DNA of 64,000 nt. Source: Siphlonurus alternatus (lineage: Eukaryota > Arthropoda > Insecta > Ephemeroptera > Siphlonuridae). Positions 26,301-37,999 of this stretch are shown piece after piece; within the stretch, counting starts at the first letter, position 1, and each line of letters starts with the position of its first letter. The position numbers and the translations under genes are program-made. The notes below the pieces were generated by a model. That model was not told where the DNA came from, did not search any database, and saw only the letters and a program-made list of their open reading frames with translations. The DNA lies in assembly GCA_949825025.1 (NCBI GenBank), contig OX463787.1, positions 1,240,001 through 1,304,000 of the forward strand, given 5' to 3'.

Positions 26301-29300
26301 CTGAATTTTTTCAAATTATTTTGAGACCCGGCATAACTATTTTTAAATAATTATTGAAGTGTAGTTCAGTCTCTATCCTTTTTATTAAGGATTCAGGGGT
26401 GCCAACTGAAATTACAGAACTTTCAATCATTATTTAAAAATAGTTCCGGGACTCAAAAAAAAAAAATCTGGAAAAATTCAGAGTAGCATAATTTGGTACC
26501 ATCTATTCATTTCTGCAATAAAATTTTTTCATGTATGTTGTCCATTCAATAAATTATTTTTTTATAAAAAAGGGTTTTATTATGCAAGTCGATGGCATGG
26601 AAAATTTCCCTTTGCACCCTTGTTAAATATGCCTCGTAAGAATAACAGAGGACATGGTGATTCCAATGTTCAAACTGCATGGGAAATTTTCTAAGGCGAC
26701 AAGTGTACACTAATAAATAATTATATATAAAAAGCTTCTTCTCTGTATGCAGAGTTATTAAAAATAAAATTCCAATTGCATGATCTTGCATTTTACTAAA
26801 ATTTATTTTCATTCTATCAAAAAAAAATTAAATAATATATATATTAATGTACTGTGTATTTGATTATAGAGATGCTGGTAATTCCTTCGTTTTAGATTTG
26901 GAAAGTAAATTATTGAACGCAATTTCAAAGTTCAGAGATCAGTATAAGGTATGTACAGCCAAAATTTTCATAAATTTAAATACACCTCGGGAAATCACGA
27001 TCGTTACCCTTGCCTCTCTTTGTAGACGTTGAGTTTACACAGGGTGATTAGCTGATTAAAAAGTTCTAGAAATTTGTACCCGCAAATACAATCAATCTCA
27101 ATGTACGCTTTTCATATAACATCAAATTGAAGCCCTGGATTTAACATTTTTAGAAATTAAATTATAAAAAATATTGACCAAGTGGCTTTCTCAAAAGTTG
27201 AAACAATGTAAAAATTGCGAGAGCTCGAGGTGCTGTTACATTTGTTTGTCACTCCCTCCGGAAGTAGCTGGAAGTGAAAGTTTTAGGTTCTTTGTAATTA
27301 AGTATTGTAGCTTTGCAGAGGAATTTAGAGAGCAATTAATGACATCATGAGTGAAATTGTAATGCTGAAATATGAATGCCAGAAACTCCAAATTTTCGCA
27401 AGGAATATAATATAAATTTAATTATAATAGCAAATCGGCCCTCATTTGGAAGAATGAGCTATGTGCCTACCATGATTTTCTGGTAATAATGAGCTATCTG
27501 CTATTTCATGTGAGTGTAATTATGAGCTGTAACTCGGTATAAAATAAAACTTCACCTGAAATAGCAGATAGCTCATTATTACAACGAGATCATGGTAGGT
27601 AGAAAGCTCATTTATTTGGCGAACGAGGGTCGACAAACGCATACGTCGGTGATGCTCGCAGCATCGCTCGCCGGCTCGCCGCTTGCTGCTGGCTCGGTCG
27701 CTATAAGCGGTGCTGGTGGTGTACGTTGGGTTGCCTACCTGCCAGGGGTTACATATTTTGTGTTGTATATGAACAGAATGCTCTTCCTTTTTTTTAATTT
27801 AATTAATTAAAAAAAATATTAAAAAGTGTTAATTTTTTGTTTCGAATTCGTTTATTAATTTGTTATGTTTAATTTTATCGGACTATATAAATCCATGGAG
27901 TTTTAATTATTATCATTCTTAATCATAAAATAGTACAATATTTGCCAAAATTTAAACCATGACAAAAATAATAAACCACAAATGTAATGGTAATTTTGAT
28001 TAAGGTAATTAAAAAATTATATTGATTTTTTTCTCACTTTTGGAGCACTCATGTGTAAAAAAAAAATATATATTTTTTTTAAATTTTTAAAATATTTTTT
28101 TATTTTTTGTGAACTGTAATTTTCATATTATAATTTGCGATTTTAACCAAAATTTGACTTAACAAAAATTCATATCATGAAATTTAAGATGCAATACATT
28201 TTTTTTTTTTTTTTTTTTTTTTACAGTTAGCTGGTGACTTTAGTGCATTTAGCCTTATTTTTTCGCTAAGGAATTGTCATAGAAGGTTCAGTAGCCAGTC
28301 CAATGGAACCAGCTTGTCGTCAGGAGTCGATTGAACTGGCTGCTTAGCTAATAATTTCATTTAAAATACGATATAGTTATTTCTTTCTATTATATTTTAT
28401 AACATATGGAAACTCTCCAGAATTAGATTGCATTTTTTTAATTTATTTAAAAATTGATTTCAGATTGCAGGGGAAACATTAAAATATAATAATAACATCA
28501 ATGAAGCTTCTGATGCAAGGTATGTTAATTGAGTAAATATTTTAAGTATTTCAATGAAACGTAACTCGAAAATGTACACAGTTAATGTTAATAAAACTTG
28601 AACACTTGACGTGTGTGAGACAGAGTATATATTATACCAATTATAGTTCACTGGCAACACTGTCAGCCAGGTAGACCGTCACCTCAACTCTGACAGTGTT
28701 GCCACATCAGTGAGTTGACTGGATGGCAGGGGCGGATTCAGCCCGCGGCTCTGGGGGGGGGGGGGGGGGGCGCAATGTTAAATTTGGGGGGGGGGCGACG
28801 GGTGGGGGTACCTTCAGTGTATTTTGGGACCTTTTGGAGGAGGCAATCGCCCCCCCCCCCCCCCCCCCCCCCCAATTGGATCCGCGCCTGCACGTAGCAC
28901 GTAACCCATCAGCACGTGCTGTCCATACAATAAACATATTGTGTATTATAATGCATATTATAATTTCCAGTAATTTATTTCTTCGACTAAACTGCAGCGC
29001 TCGAATTTCCTAGAATATATTTGGAGGGTGTAATTATTACCCCCCAAATCTCCACATGCATATTAATTGCATTAAATTTACATATGCATCATACATTCTG
29101 TATATCAAAATGATCCAATTATCGGATATCAACATCTAGCTTACATAGTGATTTGCATACGATGCAGTTTGCCAGACATAATAGTACAATATATGCACCG
29201 AGATTGAATTTAATTCAATTGCTATGCTAAAAAAACAAAGCAGTACCGGTAGTACCGGTATAATTAAAAAAAAGCTGATTTTATAAAATGTACATATGTG

Positions 29301-32300
29301 TATGTATGTATATAATATAAATATATAAATATGGCACGTACCATCTTAGCTCTTAATATCTTCTTATCGACTATAATAACGTGTTATAATAATACCGGTA
29401 ATATCATATATGCATATGCTCTAGCTGCATATAAGAAACATATTGAATCAAAACCAACCATCCGTTCCCTACCTATCCCTACCCATTACCCCGCCGCGAG
29501 CTGTAAGCTCTTAGGGGTGTGTAAACAAAAAATAATAATAAATAATTTCAAAATATTATCTTCGATATAATATGCGTGCTGAGGAAAACGCGTGCAAATA
29601 ATAATATATGAAATACCCGGCCAACACAATTTTACACTTACCTTCTATTTCTTCTGGTTGCGCGTGAAGCTTACTAGCACATTAGATCACAAATAGTATC
29701 TTTTTCATCTTACACTACTAAAATTTTAAAATAATGTTCTTTAATTACAATTAATATGCATAAAAACACTGGAGTAAAATACACGACACGTGCTGTTATG
29801 TTCGAGATTATTTGGCGCTTTCTGAACATGTGTAAAAAAAAAATAATTTAGCCAAATTAGGATGCCAGCGCCATCTCCTATCGTAATTTTTAACTAAAAC
29901 CAAGAGTAGCAGAATTCAAACATATATAATGAGCAGAGACCGCAGAGACACTATAAGCGACTCTTCTGATATAAAAGATATTAAAATTAATTAAATGTCA
30001 CCTAAACTTTTAATTTAATAATTAACTAACTCTATTGTTTATTTTCATAAACACATAATAATATAATTATCATACAATGTGTCTTTTTTATTATATTTGA
30101 GGAATTAATTTGTTTTCATGACATTATATATTATATATATGACCATGCAGGGGCGGATCCAGCTTGCGGATCTGGGGAGGGGGGGGGGCTATCCCGCAAT
30201 GCTAAAATTTAGAGTGGGAGGGGGGCGACAGGTGGGGGATGGTAACACCTTCAATGTATTTTGTGATTTAAGACCTTTTTTTTGGGGGGGGGGGCCCTTC
30301 GCGCTCCCCCCCCCCCTTGGATCCGCACCTGACTGATGGTGCTCAACACTCCAGCATGCGAGTACGTGTCCCAGTATTTTCTGCCTTATCTGTACATGCC
30401 CCAAACAACTATGAAATTTATTTACCAATACAGACCTGATGCTAATAAAATGCTAATTATAATTAATATAATATATTAAATATATTTTGTATAAGAAACT
30501 CGTGATGTATAGAGCATTCTTACTTTCTGATTAACATGGATATTTTTGCATTGTGGTGTCTATCATAAGAACTATTTTATATTAGTTCAAAAAATCTGAT
30601 TATGATTCAATATGCCATTTTTTTTATTAATAGGTACTATAAAATTTTCAGACGTTTGGCATGCGATGATGATGAGAAATGTTTTCAGAAGACTAAATCA
30701 AAAAAGAAGGACGATACTCAGCAGGTATTTATTACTTTTTACGTAAAAAAACTTGCTATTTACATTCACACAAGTCTGATTTAGAGCACTTACATGGAAT
30801 TTTTTATTGCAGAAATGGATAGGGTACAAAATTATGCCACTGTGATTTTTTAAAGACTGGGAAGTATTTTTAAATAATTATTGAAAGTTCTGTAAGTTAA
30901 GTTGGCACCCCTGGATCTTTAATAAAAAGGATAGGGACTAGACGCCTATTGAAGCCTCCAGGGGGCGTGGCCACACTTTCAATAATTATTTAAAAATAGT
31001 TCTGGGCCTCAAAAAAAATCTGAAAAAATTCAGAGTAGCATATAATTTGGTGCTTTCTATTCATTTCTGCATTTTTTTTTTTTTTTTTTTTTTCATGTAT
31101 GTTGTCCATTGTGTCTAAAATAGAGCCTAAAATCAGGCCTAACCTTCCAATGTTGTGGCACAGATTAAAGGCTCGATTTAAAGGTCACATTTTTAAGGAT
31201 TTTGAATTTATATACGTTTAATTTTAAGATTCATAATCAGTGGACTCTATAAATATAAATCAGATCTTACGGCTATATGTGAATGACCCTTTTATGTTCA
31301 AATGGTTAATTAATTTTTTTATTTTAGGTTAATAAATGTGAATTAGAGAAGCTAGAATTATACAAGTCTTCGATCAGAGCATCCAAATCAGTAATTGACT
31401 ACAAAATATACCAACTACAGAGAGCAATACAATACTTCAAGAAGTGCAAGAATGATTATCACTTCAATGATAGAAAAGATTTACAACGAAAAGTTTCAGC
31501 AATAAAATCGCAAATTTGCTATTTAAATTCACAAATTGGAAATTTTATTGAAATTAATGAATGTTTTGTTTCAAAACATGAAAATATAATTTATGAAAAT
31601 GAAAAACTACTCAGTAAAGTTGAAATTTTATCTGAATTGAATTTTGACTGCAAAAATAAACTATCAATCCTAAATGCAACTTGTAATGAAGAAAGAAATA
31701 ACTGTAAAATTTTATTAGCAAATTGTGCTGGTAAAAATGATACTTGTGATTCAATAATTAATTTACTAAATGAAGAAAATAGAAATTGTAGAAATCAATT
31801 ATCAAACTTACAGCAAGAAATAAATGAACTAAAATTATCAAATTTAAAATATAATGGAACAATTACAGAATTACAACAATATTGTAAAAATGAAATTTAT
31901 AAATTAGGTAATATAACTTTTACTTGTAAAGAACAATTAGAAAATTATATAAATACATGTGAAAGTAATTTATCTAATTGTTATTTAGAATGCAACAAAA
32001 CTTTAGCAGAAATGAATGACAATTTTACTGCGAAAATAATTTCATATAATGATTCATTAATAACTGAATGCGGTGATAATTTATTGGCAATGACAAAATA
32101 CTTAACTGAAGAACATGAACGAAGCATGAAATTAAATACCGAACTTTTAACAGTACAGTGTAATAATAGTAAACATGATTTAGAAATTAATTATCAAAAT
32201 CAAATAGATAAATTAAAGAAATTAAATGATTATTATTTATTTTTATTTAAAACATTAAATGATGATTCTATATGTGTTAATCAAACAGCTGAAAGTCGAC

Positions 32301-35300
32301 AATGTGGCAATGATTTAATTAATTGTAATAATAATTTAAAAACAATTAACGAGACATTTACAAATAAAATTAAAACTTTTAATGATTCTTTAATCTCTTC
32401 TTGCGCTGCTAATGTATCAATAATTAAAGCAAATTTTAATATGGAATGCTCAAATAATATTACAAATTTAACAAAAATACTTACAGATCAATGTAATGAA
32501 AACATAACATTAAATACAAAATATATTACAAGCCAATGTATAAATAATATGACAATTTTTAATGTGTCTTTAGAAACTCAATGTTTAAATAAAATAAAAT
32601 TATATAATCAATCTTTAATTGCATCGTGTATGAATAATATTACACAATTAAATAATACATTACAATTACAAATAATAAATTTAAATTCTTCGTATTTACA
32701 ATATAAAAATTTGTATGATAATTTAACTAGAAATGATACGACATGTCAATATCAAGTTAGTAATTTAACTTTAATTAATTCATTATGTCAATCAAATTTA
32801 ACAGCATTAAATCAAAATTTAACATTATTAAATCAATCATGTAGTGCTAAATATATATTATATAATACAACACTAATTTCAGAATGCAATGCAAATGTAA
32901 CAGCCTTTGGGTTAGCTTTACGCTCACAATTTTTAGCTAATGTTACTGCATATAATGCTTCATTAATACAATCATGTGCAACAAATATGTCTGTTCTACA
33001 GAGTTCTTGTTTATCTAGTATGTCATCTTTGAATAATTCTTGCCAAGCTTTAAATTTAACATACCAGAAATGTATAAATGAATCGAAAATTTTAAATACA
33101 AATTATATACAGTTACAAAATACATCTGAAATATTAAAAAATGAAAAACAAATTTTAAATGAAACTTACATAAAATGCAATGAATCTTATGTAATATTAG
33201 TATCCAAATATGAAGCTTTGATATTATCAAATGAAGCGTTACTTTCGTCAAATATAAATTTAAATTCTTCAAATCAAAATTGTAATATATCATTTATAAA
33301 ATTAAGAACATCATACGATATATTATATCATTCTAATGAAGATTTAGTAAGATCATATCAAAATTTAGGTTCTTTATATCAAAATTGTAAAACATCTTAC
33401 GAAGGTTTAAATTCAATATATAATACATGTATATCATCATTTAATGAATTAAACAAAACATATAATTCCTTATTAGAACAAAATTCCAATTTAAAATCAT
33501 CAAATAATCAATCAAATTTATCATATTATACTTGTAAAGGAACATTGGAAGAAATAACATCTTATTATCAAATTTGTATGGCATCTTATGGATCCTTAAA
33601 TTCAACATATCAGACAGTTTTAAATAATAACCAAGAATTAAGTGCAACAAATATGGCTTTAAATAAGTCATATTTAAATTGTGTAACAAATTATGCAAGC
33701 TTAAACACATCGTTCCAAATATCATATGCATCGTATCAATCTTTAAATTTAACATATCAAAATTTATCATCCTTATATAATACTTTAAATATATCTTATG
33801 GAAATTGCATTGATTCAAATAAATTAATAAATGCATCTTATATTAATTGTAATTCAACTTATGTATCTTTACTTATGGTATATCAAAATTTATACACTGC
33901 AAATCAAGCATTACAATCATCTTATGGACTTTGTAATACGTCTTATTATACGATAAATTCATCTTATGATTCTCTATTAAAATCTAATGATATATTAAAA
34001 ACTAATTATTTGAATTGTGTTAATTCAACTTCAAATTGTTTAACATCGTTACAGAATTTGAATTTAACTTATGGACAATTGAAAACAGATTGTAATGCTA
34101 TAAATTCTTCATACATAACATGTGTGTTATTTTATACTAATTGCAATACTTCTTTACAAAATATGATGAATGCTTACCAAACTTTAAATAATTCTTATTT
34201 TAATTTAATAAATAATTGTCAATTAATAAATAATTCATATATGAATTGTAATTCTCAATATATAATATGTAATGCATCATATTTATTATTGAAATCTGAT
34301 TATGATAACTGTAATGCATCATTTTTATTTATAAATTCTTTATATAATAATTTATTATTATCAAATAATGCATTACATATGTCATATACAAACTGTATTG
34401 CATCTAATACATCTTGTAATTCATCATATTCCACTTTAAATTCAAATTATCAAACATTATCAAATTCATATGATAATTTAAAAACTTTATATAATATTTT
34501 AAATGCATCGAAGCAGGATTGTGATGTGTTATATCAATCATTAAATTATAGTTATCAAACACTTTTATTATCAAATGCAGATGTAAATACAAAATATAAA
34601 AATTGTGATTCATCGTATCAAAATTTAAATTCACAATATCAAAATTGTTATAATGATTATCAATTATGTTCATTCTCATATCAAAATTTAAATTCATCTT
34701 ATCAAAATATGATTAAATCAAATCGAGATTTAAACACCTTATATCAAGCTTGTTTACTGTCAAATCAAAATTGTAATAATTCTTATGTCACATTAAATAC
34801 AAATTATTTAAAATTACTAACTACAGATCAAGCATTAAATACCTCATATGTTCAATGTATTGCTACAAATTCAAATTTAAATATTACATATCAAAATTGT
34901 AACTCAAGCTATTTAGCAATGAAGCAGCAATATGATATTTGTAATACATCATATTTAACTTTAAATTCAGCCTATCAAACTCTGTTAATTACTTACCTAA
35001 ATCTGAATTCTTCGTACCAAGCTTTGAGCGCGGCTGATCAAGTTTGTCTGTCTTCAAATCGAGCTCTGAATACTTCCTACCAGACTTGTAATGCTTCATA
35101 TCAGGCATGTAATACTTCCTATCAAGCCTTGAATACAAATTACCTAGCTCTGATAGCAAGTTCATCAACGCTGCAGAAAAACGTGAGTGATTTTAATTTT
35201 TACTAAAATTTGCTCATTAAATCAAATAATTTTGAGAATTTTTTATGGATCTATTTTTTTCCTATAGCTTTTAAATTTGGACAGGTGACAAATCTTTGGA

Positions 35301-37999
35301 AGAAGCCTTTCTTGAAATCCATTAATTTTTCGTCGATGCTACATTGATGTGCTAAAAATATGTTAGGCAATGGTTGCTGCAGGTTGAAAAATATCCTCAA
35401 AAGGAGTCAAAATAAGCATCAAAATATTATTTTATATTAATATCATAATAGTTATAAAATTCAATAATAATTATTGTCGTGTTAATATTTTCTTCTTTTC
35501 ATTTTTAGTATTCTGCCGCGTACAACCAGTGCATTACATTATGTAAGTATCAATATTTAAAATTGGAATTTAAAAAATATAATATTTAACATTATTATAG
35601 TAAGCATGAGTTCATTGCAATTTTTCTGCAAAAAGTATTTTTACAAAACCTGCTTTGTCCACCTATTTTCAAAAACGTTCATTATGGGTAAATATAAGAA
35701 AGAAACAAGAATATAATTTCCTCATAACAAAGAATCAATTCACTAATAAAGTTTAGATGTTAATTAAATTTAATACATAATAAATATTTTTATTATAATA
35801 TTAGTACGCTATACATCATATTTAATATTATAATTAAAAACAATCAATAATAAGCATGATTTATTCAATTAAGTGGAATGCTCTGAAATTTTATTTAAAT
35901 TATTTTATTGAAGGAACACATTTATTTTAATCTTATTAGACTGTTAATTTAGATATCAAACTTTTATCCATTTGAAGATAAATAAAAATTTGAATTTATA
36001 TGTATTATTTTTTTTCTTTTTCACTATATCTTATTTCGTTATTTCAGTGAACGGAGCAAAGGTGGATAAGTTACAAACCGGGTTGTACTACTTCTACTAT
36101 GACCAAATAGTAAAGGTGAGAAACAAGCTTTGCGTAACAAAGTGTAAATAATTACTTAATAAATTACGTAATATATATGAATAGCTCCAAAGAAACACAA
36201 GGTTAGATTAGTAAGGAAATGGAGGAGCTCAATAGATTTTGATAAATTTCACATATGTTACTCATTTGACCTAGGTTGATGAGGTGTGGATATTATTTTT
36301 TTCAAATTTCAAATAAAAAAATAAATAAATAAAAAGAAATCAGTAAATTAATAAAAAAAGGCAAATTTTGAAAAAAAAAAATAAATTGTATTTCAAATTC
36401 TGTTCCACATAAAATTACAAAATTAATTTATTTGAGTTTATAGTGGCTAGCAACTCTTTTTGCATTAATGACATTGACCTTGAAAATTTATTAAGGTCAA
36501 AGGTCAGAGGTAAACTTAAAAACAGCGAATATTTTCATAGCAGGGGGCCCTATAGCTAAAACAATTCAAGAGTATTTTGAAGAGTATTTATCATTCTATA
36601 ACATACCGCATTCAGATTTATGATGAATTTCAAAATTTTGAAGTTTGATTATTTTTTTACTAATTATCCCGAGTTTTTAAAAAAAAATCAAGATTTGTCA
36701 AGATTTTCACACAAGTTTCTTATCTGTCTTAGGTTGATAAGGTTTAAATATTATTTTTCAAATTAAAAAAATAATAATAAATTTAACAATTTTTTTATTT
36801 ATTTCAGAAATCGTGGTTCCAAGCTAACGATATTTGTGGCTCAATGGGAATGAGACTCCTTAAGATTGACAACACAACAGAAAACAGTCAAATTTCATTG
36901 AAATTGGTCTCTTTGAGCCGTGAGTACATTGTTATAATACAATGTTATTGTTGTCAACAAACACAATAATATATTATGAGATATTAGAATGTGAAAATTT
37001 TAGTGGCTTAATCGAAAGAAGGGGTAAAAATATGGTACTGTGAATTTTTTTCAGATTTTTCTGAAACCGGGAACTATTTTTAAAAAATTATTGAAAGTCT
37101 ATTTTATGACGTCACGGGTGGCACTGTCCTATCCTTTTTCTTAAGGAGTGCCGCCCGTGACGTCATCAAAATAGACTTTTAATAATTTTTTAAAAATAGT
37201 TCCTGCTCTCAGAAAAATTCTGAAAAAATTCACAGTACCATATTTTTACCCCTTCTTTCGATTAAGCCACTAAAATTTTCACATTCTAATATCTCATTGT
37301 ATTTCTCATTATCCTTTTTTTTTTTAGAATTAATTTCACCGTACACGGTGACCATTGCTCAATTAATTCATCCATTTCTATTAAATCGCACATTATTAGG
37401 CTTGCCCATTGTAAGATATAGAACATATTTTGATTTTAACATTGGTTCAATACGTATAGCAGAACTTGTTTGAAGAAAAATTGGTTCACAGCAACGTTTC
37501 TGTATACCAAGCTATATTACGCTACAAATTAGAACAGTGTTTTTGCCAATCAAATTCAAGCATTTCAGGACCCATTGTGCCGCGAAACTTTAAATATGCC
37601 CAAAATGTAATGCTGCTTTTGAAATTTTGCGTTGCAAAAGGTCGAAAAATAATAATGCACGATATTTTTTATGCGTGTCGTAACTTGTACGTATAAAAGA
37701 ACGCTGGATTACATTATATATATTTATATTTTTTTTCAGCTCCTAACGGCACGCGATTCTGGTTTGGTCTGAATGATCTCAATATTGAAGGAACTTACGT
37801 TTACGCTGGCTGGGGAACAGCGCCAACTCTCACACAGTGGTCAATATTTGAACCAAACAACGCTAATAACAACGAAGATTGTATAGAAATTAACTACGCG
37901 AATAATTTAATTTCCTGGAACGATTCTCCATGTACAAATCTTAACCCTGGATTTATTTGTAAGCTGCAAGAACCTTGCGCTTCTATACTTGGCTTGTAG
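23383..37999 (+). CDS. CTL3: secreted lectin with the longest, hyperglycosylated coiled-coil stalk
   Basis: Exons: 23383-23418, 24247-24288, 25908-25954, 26870-26948, 28464-28519, 30634-30724, 31328-35182, 35509-35542, 36048-36115, 36808-36919 and 37740-37999; 4680 nt, 1559 residues plus TAG, every phase consistent. The start gives MSLKIPHRSTAL joined to GASCVLLLTLINLQ, a good signal peptide. Small exons encode a Cys/Lys-rich head. The 3855-nt exon (1285 codons) is a stalk: irregular coiled coil, then 15-residue repeats at about 32370-32690 (for example LYNQSLIASCMNNIT), then a long run of 7-residue repeats at about 33020-35170 of the form [L/C/I]-N-x-[S/T]-Y-x-x. Most heptads therefore carry an N-glycosylation sequon, and Cys recurs at the hydrophobic first position. 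The CTLD has KSWFQANDIC, FWFGLNDL, FEPNN, WNDSPC and GFIC, ending CASILGL. No membrane anchor follows. I infer a secreted disulfide-linked oligomer resembling a collectin in layout. Confidence 0.87.
23905..24226. repeat. Family-1 MITE variant with TGACGTCA
   Basis: AATGGAGTACCAACCTC at the left, inverse AGGTAGGTCCTCCATT at the right; TGACGTCA twice at the centre. In CTL3 intron 1. Confidence 0.65.
24466..24750. repeat. Family-1 MITE
   Basis: GCAGAAATGAATAGAGGGTA at the left and GCCCTCTATTCATTT at the right. In CTL3 intron 2. Confidence 0.6.
24999..25261. repeat. MITE with GTTTGAACACACGCTTTT arms
   Basis: AAGGTTTGAACACACGCTTT inverted as AAAGCTTGTGTTTTAACCTT; central CCGAATTTCTTA is also inverted. 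Confidence 0.55.
25974..26152. repeat. Palindromic repeat with ATACGA motifs
   Basis: AGGGACGTCGCACACTGAC...GTGTGTGACCACCCTT arms around GTATCGTATAACTTCGTA; related to 10432-10620. Confidence 0.5.
26235..26546. repeat. Complete family-1 MITE
   Basis: AATGGACAACATACATGAAA at the left end and its inverse CATGTATGTTGTCCATT at the right, with AGAATAGTTCC-type inner arms. In CTL3 intron 3. Confidence 0.7.
27430..27632. repeat. Foldback element
   Basis: GAGCTATGTGCCTACCATGA and its inverse CATGGTAGGTAGAAAGCTC, bounded by CGGCCCTC and GAGGGTCG. Confidence 0.6.
27633..27750. other. Short G/C- and CpG-rich islet in a CTL3 intron
   Basis: CGTCGGTGATGCTCGCAGCATCG and CGCCGGCTCGCCGCTTGCTG stand out in otherwise A/T-rich intron. 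It abuts a foldback element and may belong to it. Confidence 0.4.
28725..28892. repeat. Poly-G/C element with GGATCCGCGCCTG ends
   Basis: CAGGGGCGGATTCAGC at the left, GGATCCGCGCCTG at the right, long G and C runs between. Confidence 0.6.
29455..29525 (+). mobile_element. 3' fragment of the 5S-headed SINE
   Basis: ATCCGTTCCCTACC, ACCCCGCCGCGAGCT and CTCTTAGGGGTGTG match 690-760. Confidence 0.5.
30148..30333. repeat. Poly-G/C element, second copy
   Basis: CAGGGGCGGATCCAGC to TTGGATCCGCACCTG, same order of G runs and C runs as 28725-28892; in the same CTL3 intron. Confidence 0.6.
30795..31113. repeat. Family-1 MITE
   Basis: CATGGAATTTTTTATTGCAG to CATGTATGTTGTCCATT. In CTL3 intron 6. Confidence 0.6.
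32370..32690 (+). repeat. 15-residue (pentadecad) repeats in the CTL3 stalk
   Basis: Seven successive units align at exactly 15 codons, e.g. TFNDSLISSCAANVS, NLTKILTDQCNENIT, LYNQSLIASCMNNIT, with Cys fixed at unit position 10 in most and hydrophobics spaced 4-4-3-4. By coiled-coil theory 15 residues over 4 turns (3.75 per turn) gives a slightly right-handed supercoil, as in YadA stalks. Confidence 0.75.
33020..35170 (+). repeat. Heptad repeats with an N-glycan sequon in most units (CTL3 stalk)
   Basis: Long run of 7-codon units such as LNSSYDS, CNASYQA, CNTSYQA, LNLTYQN, INSSYIT. Position 1 is Leu, Ile or Cys; N-x-S/T starts at position 2; Tyr is usual at position 5. Codons are overwhelmingly A/T-ending (AAT TCA TAT). 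Confidence 0.8.
36977..37296. repeat. 320-bp palindromic MITE between CTLD exons of CTL3
   Basis: TGAGATATTAGAATGTGAAA at the left and its exact inverse at the right; TGACGTCACGGG and CCCGTGACGTCA near the centre. Confidence 0.75.

Noticed and set aside
28707..29013. Gly- and Pro-rich ORFs on both strands
   Set aside because: Produced by poly-G and poly-C runs of a repeat element.
33015..34697. Minus-strand ORFs within the CTL3 stalk exon
   Set aside because: Antisense shadows of the 7-codon repeat: the strand is open only because of repeated codons.
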